64,000 nt of DNA from Legionella impletisoli (GCF_900639875.1 NZ_CAAAIA010000005.1:126501-190500), one strand, 5' to 3'; shown: positions 9,768 to 19,146, numbered from the stretch's first letter. Numbers and translations are program-made. Notes: generated by a model from the sequence alone, not told the origin.

Positions 9768-10595
9768 ATGGATATTGATGATTTTCGTTACATGTGGCGA
9801 GGCAAAGCCATTCGCTCTTTGTCTAAAGAACAATCTGCCTGGTTAGCACCGATTGATCATCGCAAAGAGCCTCGCGAACGCGCTTTATTGTTATTGCATG
9901 GTTTTTCATCCTCTCCAGCGGTTTACCGGGAGCTCATGCCAACGTTTTCGCGTTTATACGATGCTGTGTTATGCCCTGCTTTACCTGGCCATGCAACGCA
10001 TTTAGCCGCCTTTGCTAAAGTAGAAGCCCATGAATGGGTTCATGCTGCGGAAGAAGCTTGTGAGGCGTTGATAAAAGATTACCCCAAAGTAGATGTGATG
10101 GGGCTTTCATTAGGCGGGTTATTAGCTTGTCATTTAGCCAATCGCTTTTCACTGCATCATCTTTATTTACTAGCTCCTGCGCTTTCGCTGCAATTAAATA
10201 TTCCCTTAGCCATCACGCTTGCTAAACTCTTACGTACTCTTGGATTTAAAACATTACGTAATCGAGCAGGTAATTTGCGTACAAATCGAGCAGCTGAAAT
10301 TGCGTATCGTCATTTACCCATTGCGACTATTATTGAAATATTAACCTTAATCAAAGAATTTAAATTCTCACCTCCCAAATGCCCCGTTGATGTTTTTTTA
10401 GGAGCTTATGATGAGGTAGTTGACTCCCATGAGGTGGAAAAATATTTTGATAAGCTTTCAAATGTTGACATTCATTGGCTGCAAAACTCCGCTCATATTT
10501 TGCCATTAGATGGGGATATTGATCGCATTATTGCTCGCTTAAAGCAGAACTCAAAGAAAGAAAACCCTATTCTAAGCCAAGAAAACGCTTCGTGA
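9768..10595 (+). CDS. Alpha/beta hydrolase (carboxylesterase/monoacylglycerol-lipase-like)
   Basis: The 275-residue protein has an alpha/beta-hydrolase fold. The oxyanion-hole segment is LLLLHGFSSSP, the nucleophile elbow is GLSLGG with Ser114, the acid is in FLGAYDEVVD near residue 213, and the catalytic His is in NSAHILPLD near 246. There is no signal peptide, so it is probably cytosolic. The spacing resembles carboxylesterase Est30 and bacterial monoglyceride lipases; the substrate cannot be deduced. The 284 bp upstream hold no convincing gene. The gene converges on the GIN-domain lipoprotein gene. Confidence 0.88.
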   Translation: MDIDDFRYMWRGKAIRSLSKEQSAWLAPIDHRKEPRERALLLLHGFSSSPAVYRELMPTFSRLYDAVLCPALPGHATHLAAFAKVEAHEWVHAAEEACEALIKDYPKVDVMGLSLGGLLACHLANRFSLHHLYLLAPALSLQLNIPLAITLAKLLRTLGFKTLRNRAGNLRTNRAAEIAYRHLPIATIIEILTLIKEFKFSPPKCPVDVFLGAYDEVVDSHEVEKYFDKLSNVDIHWLQNSAHILPLDGDIDRIIARLKQNSKKENPILSQENAS

Positions 10596-10612
10596 CTCAA
10601 GCAAAATTACAC

Positions 10613-10667
10613 CCGACATTCCACATCACAGTATTTTTAGCAAAAAAGACGCCGTTCGGAATGTCGG
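10613..10667. terminator. Inverted repeat between convergent genes
   Basis: CCGACATTCC (10613-10622) and GGAATGTCGG (10658-10667) are perfect 10-bp inverted arms separated by 35 bp, directly beside the stop codon of the minus-strand lipoprotein gene. The arms closely resemble those of the hairpin at 39211-39238 (one changed pair), so this may be a dispersed palindrome used as a bidirectional terminator. Confidence 0.45.
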
Positions 10668-11609
10668 TTACATTTGAATCCATTTATTATAATGCGTGTA
10701 CTCTTGGATAAATGGCATTCTTAAATCCCGCATGTCTAAAACAGAGCCGTCAAACGCAAGAAAGTCGGTTCTCATATCCGGTATATTATAAAAATGAATA
10801 TCGCTAGCATCACTAGCCAGTGTATGCTGACGTTTGACCGCGGAAATTTCGGCAACCGACTGATTAAAGGTTTTCACAAAGGCACGTTCTGCCCGCAAAT
10901 AACGGCCATGAAACCGGGCTTTATCACATAACTCTACATCGAGCTTATCGGTTATGCCAGCGAGCTGAATATAAGATTGATCATAGCCACGTACTACCAA
11001 TGCTTTGCTATTAACCCAATAAAAACTTAATTGAGCTTTATCTACCATAGTCAGCGAGGTTACATTCGCCATGCCTTTTAATTTAACATTGGCGTTCCCG
11101 CTTAAATCCATCATTAAATTATGGCTTCGAACGCCACTTATATCCACGGTACCAGAAGTAATATTCAGTTTTCTAACCCCGAGGTTGCCTCCTAAAATGA
11201 TGTTTCCCTTGTCATTATCTAGGACAAAATCAATCAAATTGGAATTAATCTTCGTTCCTTTAACAATTCCATTACCTTGATATTCAAAGCGATTTAAAAA
11301 ACGCCCATGTACTTTGGCGGTAACTGGCCCATGTTTAGGGTAACCTTTTCCTGCGATAATGACTAAGGTATTGTTAGATAGGGTGGTTGTGACGTTGGCT
11401 AAATCGGTTGCAGCGCCGATTAAAATTACTTTTGGTTTTGAATATCCCGAGTGAAGACTGATGTTAATATTTCCTTGAACCTTGACTCGATTAAAGGTCC
11501 CAACATCTCTTGTTTGTTGGATAACAGGTAATGTCGATGGGGGGGATGGGCGATGAGCACAACCAGCCAACATCATTAAAAAAATCAATAAAATAGAGCG
11601 TCTTAGCAT
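10668..11609 (-). CDS. GIN-domain (DUF2807-type) lipoprotein
   Basis: This 313-residue protein begins with a lipoprotein signal, SILLIFLMMLAGC, with the lipobox Cys, followed by a Pro-rich linker. The rest is a repetitive beta-rich region (FNRVKVQGNINISLHSGY, and repeated short strand motifs) that fits the head GIN/DUF2807 beta-helix fold, of unknown function. The ATG at 11609 follows AGGAAAAG; an in-frame extension to 11744 lacks homologue-like features. The protein is likely anchored in the outer membrane. The family assignment rests on pattern, not on an alignment. Confidence 0.8.
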   Translation of the reverse strand: MLRRSILLIFLMMLAGCAHRPSPPSTLPVIQQTRDVGTFNRVKVQGNINISLHSGYSKPKVILIGAATDLANVTTTLSNNTLVIIAGKGYPKHGPVTAKVHGRFLNRFEYQGNGIVKGTKINSNLIDFVLDNDKGNIILGGNLGVRKLNITSGTVDISGVRSHNLMMDLSGNANVKLKGMANVTSLTMVDKAQLSFYWVNSKALVVRGYDQSYIQLAGITDKLDVELCDKARFHGRYLRAERAFVKTFNQSVAEISAVKRQHTLASDASDIHFYNIPDMRTDFLAFDGSVLDMRDLRMPFIQEYTHYNKWIQM

Positions 11610-11817
11610 GATTCTTTTCCTGTTCCAATATCTTGCTACATTAGAGGAACTTCGGATAATGCGCAAGAATTTCATTCGGCAAAGAGAAATTCCCGCCTTA
11701 ATCGTATTATGCAGGAACATTCTATTGGACGAGCGCTTGATCAAACTTCACTTTGCTACATTAACCTAAATTTCTGACTAAAATTTTCCGTACCTTATCT
11801 TATAAGCTTTTCCCATC

Positions 11818-12786
11818 TTATTCGGGATAAAAATCGGAAATTTTGATTCGATTTGAACACCCTCCACGATGAAGGTCAACGGGTGCCTTCTGGACCAAAC
11901 GAGCTAACGATTCTCCTTTTGGCATTAAAGCTGGGAGTGTAATGTACACATCCACCAAATAGCCATGAGTACATCCAAAATAGACCTTATCCTTCGCTCC
12001 TTTTCCGAACGCACTTTCAAATTCACGCTGAAGATCAACCAATCGAACTTCCTCGCCAACGTGCTTTGCTAGAAAATTGCTAAATGAAGTTTGATTTAAT
12101 TGCTCAACCAGATCCATAGCAAGCGAAAAATAGTCATCACTCGATAGCATCTGACACATTCCATGGCGGTTCCATTCATGGCGCTCAAGACAGCTTCCGT
12201 GCTCAAAACTTGGCATCAATTGCTTCAGTCGCTTACTAACCTGTGGGCTTAATGAAACAGGAGGATAATGACAAAATTTATTTTTTTTGCTTCCGCCACA
12301 ATAGCCGTAATGACTGCCACAGCTTTTCTGATTTGGCCATAATCCATGCAGCGCTAAATGACTTGCTTGGTAGGAGTCGGGGTTCAATTTATAGCACTCT
12401 GGTTTTCCAGCTTCATAGCCATACGTTTCGCAAAATCCAGGTTGCCAATTGAGCGCTAAAACAAAATGATCCGCCAGTCCCGGGGTATTATCACAAGGGA
12501 TCCTTTTTTTTACAGTATATTGGGATTTGCCGCACGCTGCTTTTACCCATCGTAACGCGTTTGGGTTGTCATGCAATTGAATGCGAACCCATTCAGGAGC
12601 TTGGTGATTAATTTCTTTGATTACATAACGTTGTGAGGGATATAGGTACTCTTCAGCAGTCTGGGGCTCATCTTTTGATATATACGCGGGACACGTATTT
12701 GAAGCTTCAAAGTAGCCTGCAACAGGAATCGCAGCTAACCCAGTCGTTGAGAAACATGCGAGCAAAATCAGGGTAAATCTTATCAT
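11818..12786 (-). CDS. Secreted T2-family ribonuclease (SrnA-like)
   Basis: RNase T2 enzymes cleave single-stranded RNA through a 2',3'-cyclic intermediate. Both catalytic segments are intact: CAS I LALHGLWPN (His147) and CAS II RHEWNRHGMC (Glu204, His208). A signal peptide (about 1-18) precedes an N-terminal segment of about 80 residues before the RNase domain, and many cysteines suggest disulfides. Legionella pneumophila exports a T2 RNase, SrnA, by type II secretion; this gene is a probable counterpart, which I infer from fold and context. It is flanked by unrelated single genes. Confidence 0.93.
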   Translation of the reverse strand: MIRFTLILLACFSTTGLAAIPVAGYFEASNTCPAYISKDEPQTAEEYLYPSQRYVIKEINHQAPEWVRIQLHDNPNALRWVKAACGKSQYTVKKRIPCDNTPGLADHFVLALNWQPGFCETYGYEAGKPECYKLNPDSYQASHLALHGLWPNQKSCGSHYGYCGGSKKNKFCHYPPVSLSPQVSKRLKQLMPSFEHGSCLERHEWNRHGMCQMLSSDDYFSLAMDLVEQLNQTSFSNFLAKHVGEEVRLVDLQREFESAFGKGAKDKVYFGCTHGYLVDVYITLPALMPKGESLARLVQKAPVDLHRGGCSNRIKISDFYPE

Positions 12787-12880
12787 TCATGCCCCCTGGC
12801 ATTTGTATAAGATAAAGTCCATTATATCTGGATTAGAAGAATTTACCAGTGCTCATTGAAAGGGACTTACGGATTGGATT

Positions 12881-12900
12881 TAACCTAAGACATTAGGTTA
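12881..12900. terminator. Short AT-rich inverted repeat beside the csp terminator
   Basis: TAACCTAA and TTAGGTTA form an 8-bp perfect stem around GACA, followed on the plus strand by six A residues. It lies between the RNase T2 start and the csp terminator. It may be part of the termination signal or a regulatory site for the RNase gene. Confidence 0.3.
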
Positions 12901-12907
12901 AAAAAGA

Positions 12908-12947
12908 ACTTTCCCTTGGATGATTGATATGGCAACCAAGGGAAAGT
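12908..12947 (-). terminator. Rho-independent terminator of the cold-shock gene
   Basis: ACTTTCCCTTGG and CCAAGGGAAAGT make a perfect 12-bp stem with a 16-base loop. On the minus strand the stem is followed by CTTTTTT, the classical T-tract, immediately downstream of the cold-shock gene. Confidence 0.82.
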
Positions 12948-12963
12948 ATGGAGAAATCGAGGT

Positions 12964-13179
12964 TTAGACCGCCGATACTTCTTCAGCTTGTAGGCCTTTA
13001 GGACCTTTGGTAACCGTAAACTCAACACGCTGACCTTCAGCTAAGGTTTTACGATTTTCTGAACTGACAATTGAGCGGAAGTGCACAAATACATCATCTT
13101 GACCATTATCACGGCTAATAAATCCATAGCCTTTATCATCATTAAACCACTTCACGTGGCCGGTTTCTTTAGCAGACAT
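12964..13179 (-). CDS. CspA-family cold-shock protein
   Basis: This is a 71-residue single OB-fold cold-shock domain. The RNP1 motif KGYGFISRD and RNP2 motif DVFVHFRSI are present, with [11 protein letters not shown] before them. Such proteins bind single-stranded RNA/DNA and act as RNA chaperones. An upstream in-frame ATG would add 26 residues unlike any CSP, so the start at 13179 (MSAKETGHV) is chosen. A 220-bp gap upstream could hold the long structured leader typical of csp mRNAs. A strong terminator follows. Confidence 0.95.
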   Translation of the reverse strand: MSAKETGHVKWFNDDKGYGFISRDNGQDDVFVHFRSIVSSENRKTLAEGQRVEFTVTKGPKGLQAEEVSAV

Positions 13180-13340
13180 TCTTTTTTCCAAAATTAAGTT
13201 ATACACATACTTGTGGATTAGGTTCCAGGAAGAACGATTGGTTGGCGTTAGGTTCACTACTTATTAAATCGTTAAAGGAGGGAATTCACGAGTAACAATG
13301 TTTACCGGGATACTACAACAAGTTTTATAAGTATAACGCA
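13180..13340 (-). promoter_or_regulatory. Probable long 5' leader and promoter of the csp gene
   Basis: No gene is visible here. On the minus strand a TTACAC...TATAAA pair lies near its upstream end (spacer about 15), with an overlapping TATACT, leaving a leader of more than 120 nt. Long leaders of this sort act as thermosensors in cspA genes. This is inference from distance and AT-rich boxes only; a GGAGG-like block in the leader is seen but not tied to a start. Confidence 0.3.
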
Positions 13341-13399
13341 GGGTGTGTAATATAGCGAGCTTTTTTGTTTATTTTTTTATTTTTTGTACAAATAATTGT

Positions 13400-15580
13400 C
13401 TATTTGGAGGGCGGTTTATTATGCTGACGAGTCTTACGCCTTAAAGGACAAGTGTTCATGTGCTTAGCACCTAAATGTTCAGAAAGTCTATCCAGAGCAA
13501 TTTCATTGTTTTTATAAAAATGATGTGGGCCAAGTTTTTTAACCAACCCACTTCGTTTTAATAAACTCATGACGGGTCTTCTTACACGAGTAAACCAGAG
13601 CTCAATCCCTGCCTCTTCGAGCCTTGCTGAAACACTACGTAAGGTTTCAACGCCGGTCGCATCTAATTGATTGAGACTAACGCAGTCCATAATGATATAA
13701 CGCAATTTTTGTTTAGCGCTGATGAGTTCTAGGATTTTATTTTCAAAATAAGCCGCGTTAGCAAAGTAAAGTGGCCCATTAAATCGCAGAATACTGATTA
13801 AATAACAGGTTTCTTCTGTCTCTCGGTCGGTAACTTCGACTAATTCTCCATGCTCATCACGAGTTAATTCACTCAGTCTTGGGCGCATCGTCTCGTATAA
13901 ATAAAATATTAATGAAAGTAAAATGCCAACCACGACAGCAAAAGCAATGCGTGGGGCTAAAATTAATGCCATGATAAATGTCGTGAGAGCAACAATACCC
14001 TCGTTGCGACTAATCTTCCAAACTCGCCACATTTCTTTAATATCCAACAAGCTTAATACCCCAACCATAATAATGACACCTAATGTGGCATAAGGGAGAT
14101 AATAAAATAACGGCGTCAACCATAGCAGCACAACCATCACAACGACACCGGCAACCACAGAGGAAAATGGAGTCCTGGCACCGGCTTGATAATTTAAAGC
14201 GGTGCGTGTGAAGCTACCGGACACGGGCATGCATTGGAAATAACTTCCCACGCATTTCGCTAATCCCTGGCTTAGTAATTCTTGGTTCGTATCAAACTGC
14301 TGCCGACTTTCCGTAGCGATTCGCTTAGCAATGGTAATTGCTTCGGTAAAGCCAACCAGCGCAATAACTAAGGCCGCAATAAAGAGATCGCGCATGATTT
14401 GCCAATTAAACACAACGGGCTTAAACGAAGGTAAACCGCGAGGAATAGCCCCTACTACCTCACCACCTGCTTGAATTTTTAAATAACCGTTCTCGGGTAG
14501 TTTGGCAATGCGCCAAGAACGTGGATCCACTTGCCCAATAGGACTCATTTGATCGTCTACATAAAACACGTTCTGATGATCAGCGGTCATGCGTCGAAAT
14601 CGCAAACGATTTAATTCCGCCATTTCAAGGTTATGTCGCAAAATCAAACGCTCCATTTGCCATTTGGCTTCAGCTGCCTTATTCATGGCTTCATCCGTTT
14701 CTTCAGCATTGGGGCCTACTTTATTAACGGTATTTTCCACTCTTTTTTGCGCCTTTTTTACTGCAGCAATTTGGTCTTCCAGCTCCTTCGGGTAAGATTT
14801 ATAATGTTCTAATATTTGCTGAACGGGAAGGTTTACAATCTGATTAACCCGAATGGTCTCTGTTTTTTCGTAACCACTCAACCAGGCCACGAGCGTTGTT
14901 ATCACGACGGCAAATAAAATATGGGGCCAACCAGGCCATAACCAACGTCCGCCTAAAATAATAGCAAAGGATAACGCCGCAATAACCATGGTAGGCCAGT
15001 GTGGATTTGCCACTGCATCTTTTAACACTTGCCACACTGTTTCATAAAAATGAGGACTGGTTACGGCATAGACTCCGAATAAACTATTAATTTGCATGCA
15101 CGCAATTACAATAGCAACCGCATTAATCAATCCCAATAACACGGGGTAGGATACAAAGTTAACTACAACTCCAAAACGAATAAAGCTAAGCGCGAGTTGA
15201 ATGAGGCCTATTAGAAACGTTAAGAGAACCAAATAACTTAAATAATCATTTGTACCTACAGCCGCAACGGGTTGTAAAGCCACAGCCGTTAATAATGAGG
15301 TGACCGGTACAGGGCCTGTGGATAAACTACGTGACGAGCTGAATAGCGCTGCAATAATAGGAGGGATAAACGCTGCATATAACCCCATATAGACAGGAAT
15401 ACCTGCCAAGTGGGCATAAGCCATGGATTGCGGGATGAGTAGCATCACCACCGTTAACCCAGCCAATATATCGGCTTTTAAATTTGCCCAATATTTTAGC
15501 TCTGGAAGCCATTCTAGAAATGGCAAAGCTCGTTTAAGCCCTCCTTCCCGAGCAAATAATTGGTTCCACTGCAAACTCAT
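13400..15580 (-). CDS. SulP-family anion transporter with STAS domain and coiled-coil insertion
   Basis: SulP proteins carry sulfate, bicarbonate or other anions across the inner membrane. The transporter core begins ILAGLTVVMLLIPQSMAYA and includes the SSSRSLSTGP block. The C-terminal STAS domain (about 570-690) has MDCVSLNQLDATG. Between residues about 237 and 377 lies a charged segment, with predicted coiled coil at roughly 255-330 (ELEDQIAAVKKAQKRVE), where ordinary SulP proteins have only a short loop before GLPSF. The transported ion is unknown. The gene is alone between csp and the amidase. Confidence 0.92.
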   Translation of the reverse strand: MSLQWNQLFAREGGLKRALPFLEWLPELKYWANLKADILAGLTVVMLLIPQSMAYAHLAGIPVYMGLYAAFIPPIIAALFSSSRSLSTGPVPVTSLLTAVALQPVAAVGTNDYLSYLVLLTFLIGLIQLALSFIRFGVVVNFVSYPVLLGLINAVAIVIACMQINSLFGVYAVTSPHFYETVWQVLKDAVANPHWPTMVIAALSFAIILGGRWLWPGWPHILFAVVITTLVAWLSGYEKTETIRVNQIVNLPVQQILEHYKSYPKELEDQIAAVKKAQKRVENTVNKVGPNAEETDEAMNKAAEAKWQMERLILRHNLEMAELNRLRFRRMTADHQNVFYVDDQMSPIGQVDPRSWRIAKLPENGYLKIQAGGEVVGAIPRGLPSFKPVVFNWQIMRDLFIAALVIALVGFTEAITIAKRIATESRQQFDTNQELLSQGLAKCVGSYFQCMPVSGSFTRTALNYQAGARTPFSSVVAGVVVMVVLLWLTPLFYYLPYATLGVIIMVGVLSLLDIKEMWRVWKISRNEGIVALTTFIMALILAPRIAFAVVVGILLSLIFYLYETMRPRLSELTRDEHGELVEVTDRETEETCYLISILRFNGPLYFANAAYFENKILELISAKQKLRYIIMDCVSLNQLDATGVETLRSVSARLEEAGIELWFTRVRRPVMSLLKRSGLVKKLGPHHFYKNNEIALDRLSEHLGAKHMNTCPLRRKTRQHNKPPSK

Positions 15581-15631
15581 TGATCAGCATCCTTATGCTA
15601 TAAGTAGTCTCCTATGCCCTATTTGACTCTT

Positions 15632-17038
15632 CTAATCCTTAATGAATTTCGAAGCCTTTGGAGTTTGCGGCTCACTAAAGTCCGGCAATAGTGGTTTTAA
15701 TTGCATGGCCAATTGCAAAAGACGCCTGTCCATCCCTTTTCCAGCGGCAATTTGTACTGAGACCGGTAAATGATCATGATAGCATACTGGAATGGTCATA
15801 GCTGGAACTCCTGCCTGATTAAAGAGTGATGTAAACGGCGAAAATTCAATATTTTTTTCCAAAAAACGTTCAAAATCGTCTTGCATGCTCAATTGACCGA
15901 TAGGAAGCGGCAATTGTGCCAGTGCTGGACTCACTATAAAATCGACCTGATTAAGTACCTGATGCAAAGGGCGAAGTGCTTGAAATAATTTATTTTTTGC
16001 AGTAATTAATTGCGACGCTGTTATCGTGCGCCCCTGTTCATAAAACTGCCAAGTCACAGATTCTAGAACATTAAGTGTGGCCTTACGATCTAGGGCATAT
16101 TCCTGCTGTTCAATTTCGGCATAGGTATTTGCCGCAATAAGACAAAGCGTGCACTCACCAATCGTATCTAAATCCAGATCTAAAGTAATCGTCTTGATAC
16201 AGTAACCTTGATCATTCAGTAAAGCAGTAAAATGATCCAAAGCTTCATGACACGGCTTAGCGACCGGTACAGAAGGAAATGCTCCTTGCAGTTTCGCAAA
16301 CGTTAAATGGCTTGGCAAGCGCTCTGTGCCATGGTGAATATTCAGTGCGGTCGTTAATAAGGGAAAGAGATTGACCGCATCATCAAGATGTCTTGTCAAA
16401 ATATAATTTGTCGCCAAACCAGACCATTGCTCTTCTACCCAAGGTCCTGTGGGCATTAAACCAGGGGTGGGCTTAAATCCAAATAACCCGCAGCATGCGG
16501 CAGGTATACGGATAGAGCCTCCGCCATCACTGGCGGTAGCGACAGGTGCAATCCCAGCGGCTACCGCTGCGGCTGATCCACCCGAGGACCCACCTGGAGT
16601 ACGACTTAAGTCATAGGGGTTACGACAGGGTCCAAATATCACAGGCTCCGTAACATAGGACAGCCCAAGCTCCGGTGTATTGGTCATGGCAAAAGGAACA
16701 AACCCTAGCGTAAGTAAACGTTCTATAAAATCGCTATTCTCACGACCCCGATTCATTTTAAAAAAACGAGACCCTTCAGTATTGCGAACGCCTTTTAAAG
16801 CATAACCCAAATCTTTAACTAAAATGGGCACCCCATAATAAGGTTCTTGACCATTCATTTGAGCTAACTGTGCTCGAGCCCACGAGCGGCAATCGGTAAC
16901 TACCGCATTTAAAAGAGGGTTAACTTCTTCCATTCTTGCTAATGCACAATCCAATGCTTCTTCGGCGCTGATTTCATTATGTTTAATCAGCTTTGCAAGG
17001 CTTTGTGCATCCTGTTCGATGTATTCGCGAACGTTCAT
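15632..17038 (-). CDS. Amidase signature (AS) family hydrolase
   Basis: The 468-residue cytosolic enzyme has the AS-family catalytic triad: Lys75 in GVPILVKD, the cis-Ser in [17 protein letters not shown] near 151, and the nucleophile Ser175 in [13 protein letters not shown] enzymes hydrolyse carboxylic amides. It is not GatA: there is no gatB/gatC nearby and the C-terminal half differs. It lies just downstream of batD on the same strand (gap about 25 bp), so it may be the last gene of the Bat transcription unit, though no functional link is known. The specific substrate cannot be predicted. Confidence 0.88.
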   Translation of the reverse strand: MNVREYIEQDAQSLAKLIKHNEISAEEALDCALARMEEVNPLLNAVVTDCRSWARAQLAQMNGQEPYYGVPILVKDLGYALKGVRNTEGSRFFKMNRGRENSDFIERLLTLGFVPFAMTNTPELGLSYVTEPVIFGPCRNPYDLSRTPGGSSGGSAAAVAAGIAPVATASDGGGSIRIPAACCGLFGFKPTPGLMPTGPWVEEQWSGLATNYILTRHLDDAVNLFPLLTTALNIHHGTERLPSHLTFAKLQGAFPSVPVAKPCHEALDHFTALLNDQGYCIKTITLDLDLDTIGECTLCLIAANTYAEIEQQEYALDRKATLNVLESVTWQFYEQGRTITASQLITAKNKLFQALRPLHQVLNQVDFIVSPALAQLPLPIGQLSMQDDFERFLEKNIEFSPFTSLFNQAGVPAMTIPVCYHDHLPVSVQIAAGKGMDRRLLQLAMQLKPLLPDFSEPQTPKASKFIKD

Positions 17039-17063
17039 GGAGATCCCTTACTTACATTTGAGC

Positions 17064-19145
17064 TTAGGGATTGATCGGAGGTAAATCATCCTGTTTATTT
17101 TTTTTATTACGTTTTCGCCTACGATAATTTGCGATACTCACCCATAACTCATTCCCATGCCATTTAACTTGATTGCCAGGGCTGTAAATCGCTTGAGATA
17201 GTAGAGTAAGTTGCTTTTTAAAACGCGGGTCGCGTATTTGTTTGCTAATATCATTTAAATCAATAAACTCTTTATCAGGCCAGTGTAAAGAGGCCCAGTG
17301 CAGCAAAGCTTCTCGCGCTTTGGCAGGATTATTATTAATACAGGCTTCATGCAGTCGTTTAATCGCTAACCTCTTTTTATTGCCTGCTACTATTTTTGGC
17401 CTAAACCACCAAATCATTAAGGTCAAAATCCATGCGACAGCGAAAGTAACGGCTAAAAACCATGCTAACGGACTCGATTTTTCCGTGATGATAATTTCTT
17501 TCGATTTATTGGCTGCATCTATTTGTAGAGGAGCTTTATCATCGGGTGTCATTCTACTGGCTGCGTCCAAAGGCGTGGATGTTGACTTGTCAGAGCTTTT
17601 CACTTCAAGGGTACGCGGGGATAATTTTGCAATCTCCATGTTACCGGTTGTTGTGTTTAGCCAGCTAATACTTAATTCCGGAATCGTAATTTGTCCAGGT
17701 TTATTCAGAAGGTAAGTGACTTTAATTTCAGCTTTGCCAACGAGCTCATGATCACGAATGGCATTACGAAGGTCAGGTTTCTCAGGGTAAACGTTATAAT
17801 CAGGTTGATCTTCAAACTCCAAAGGAGGCAACAATTGTGCTGGAAGCGCTACCGCTTCTACTGTAATGTACCGGGTTAACGTGTCACCCACTTTTGCAAA
17901 ATGACTAGGGTTGTCATAGGTTTCTGATAACGACACATTCTTAGCCGGAAGCCAATGCTTTCCCTTAAAGTCATTAGGGATAGATTTAACCATTAACTGG
18001 GAGGTCTTGGGTGGAATATTAATTTGTCGTGGGATTGCTTCATAAGCCAATGCGTGAAAAGCAGGCCCTGTGATCGTTAACTCACCGCTTTTTTGCGGAA
18101 AAATCGCATAGCGCTGCTCTTCAACGATATAATTTCGTCCATTCTCTAAGCTTTGATAGCGATCTGCGTCACCCAATGGGATCAATAACGCATTCTCTAC
18201 TTTAGGTGGTTGATATTGGGCATCCAATAAACGCCCGCTGTTAAATAATTTTACCGAGTACACCACTTGCTCACTAATAAAAGGGCGTTTTTTACTGAGT
18301 TCTGTTTTTATCAAGACTTCATCTTGACTGTCTGCTGGTTGAGCATCTTGAGGTTGTGGGGTAATAGGCTGGCCACTGACTTCGACCGTGAACGCTTTCG
18401 TTTGGTGATTCCCAACGTTTAATGGAGGAATAGTTAAATTTCCTGTCGTTTTAGGCATTAAAAGAACAATAAATTGACTAATGGACTTAGCCTGGCCATT
18501 CATTACGGTATAATTCATAGCGCGCTCTGTTCCCACAATGCGAAAATCTTTTTGTAAGGGCGTAAGATTTGGCAGTGCAGTCTGCTTATCATCGGATGTG
18601 ATGATAAGGTGAAATGTTTCGCCATACTGAATTTTATCGGGTTTAACCTGAGCGGTAATTTCGGCTACCGCTGTGTTTAACCAGAGGTATACAAAAATAA
18701 ATAAAACAGCCTGTTTTAACAGCGTCGTGTTCTTATTCATTCTCTGACTATTCGAAGCTTGGCTGTTGAATCTAACAGGTTGATAAGATTGGTGGATCCC
18801 GCGGTCAAGCCGCGGGAAGTCGGCAAAGGAAGGGCTTTTATCTTTTAACAACGCTGTGTTCTTATCTTTCTTTTCCTGACCGTTCGAAGCTTGGCTAGTG
18901 AACCTAACTGGTTGATAAGATTGATGGATCCCGCGGTCAAGCCGCGGGAAGTCGGCAAAGGAAGGGCTTTTATCTTTTAACAACGCTGTGTTCTTATCTT
19001 TCTTTTCCTGACCGTTCGAAGCTTGGCTAGTGAACCTAACTGGTTGAAGAGATTGATGGATCCTGCACTCAAGCCGCGAGAAGTCGGCAAAGGAGGAGCC
19101 ATTATTGTTTAGGTGTGCTGTTTTTTGAAATTGATACTCATTCAT
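17064..19145 (-). CDS. batD: BatD-family protein with an N-terminal extension built from a 132-bp tandem duplication
   Basis: The mature region is a BatD/oxygen-tolerance protein: beta-rich repeats after a hydrophobic segment (AVLFIFVYLWLNTAVA), one C-terminal membrane helix (about 140 residues before the end), then a basic tail. The reading frame is open upstream for a further 135 codons that encode three copies of a 44-residue unit. The start at 19145 overlaps the batC stop (TAATG) with GAGG 9 bases upstream, so I choose it. The ATG at 18740 (MNKNTTLLKQAV) puts the hydrophobic segment at the N-terminus as a signal peptide but has a weak ribosome site, and may be the ancestral start. Product length is 693 or 558 residues accordingly. 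It acts at the inner membrane with BatA/B. Confidence 0.85.
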   Translation of the reverse strand: MNEYQFQKTAHLNNNGSSFADFSRLECRIHQSLQPVRFTSQASNGQEKKDKNTALLKDKSPSFADFPRLDRGIHQSYQPVRFTSQASNGQEKKDKNTALLKDKSPSFADFPRLDRGIHQSYQPVRFNSQASNSQRMNKNTTLLKQAVLFIFVYLWLNTAVAEITAQVKPDKIQYGETFHLIITSDDKQTALPNLTPLQKDFRIVGTERAMNYTVMNGQAKSISQFIVLLMPKTTGNLTIPPLNVGNHQTKAFTVEVSGQPITPQPQDAQPADSQDEVLIKTELSKKRPFISEQVVYSVKLFNSGRLLDAQYQPPKVENALLIPLGDADRYQSLENGRNYIVEEQRYAIFPQKSGELTITGPAFHALAYEAIPRQINIPPKTSQLMVKSIPNDFKGKHWLPAKNVSLSETYDNPSHFAKVGDTLTRYITVEAVALPAQLLPPLEFEDQPDYNVYPEKPDLRNAIRDHELVGKAEIKVTYLLNKPGQITIPELSISWLNTTTGNMEIAKLSPRTLEVKSSDKSTSTPLDAASRMTPDDKAPLQIDAANKSKEIIITEKSSPLAWFLAVTFAVAWILTLMIWWFRPKIVAGNKKRLAIKRLHEACINNNPAKAREALLHWASLHWPDKEFIDLNDISKQIRDPRFKKQLTLLSQAIYSPGNQVKWHGNELWVSIANYRRRKRNKKNKQDDLPPINP

Positions 19146-19146
19146 T
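18751..19146. repeat. Three tandem copies of a 132-bp unit (third degenerate) at the batD 5' end
   Basis: Copies begin at 18751, 18883 and 19015, each starting TTCGAAGCTTGGCT. Copies 1 and 2 are nearly identical; copy 3 diverges at its upstream end. Each contains a palindrome around TCAAG with 7-bp arms CCCGCGG/CCGCGGG (18798-18816 and 18930-18948; decayed in copy 3). Each also holds a relic of the batD start region (KNTALLK versus KNTTLLK at the 18740 start). 132 bp is 44 codons, so the frame is preserved. Confidence 0.93.

Noticed and set aside
9554-9778. A 74-codon open frame upstream of the alpha/beta hydrolase gene
   Set aside because: No ribosome site, hydrophobic and Cys/Ile-rich composition unlike neighbours, and it overlaps the start of the hydrolase gene.
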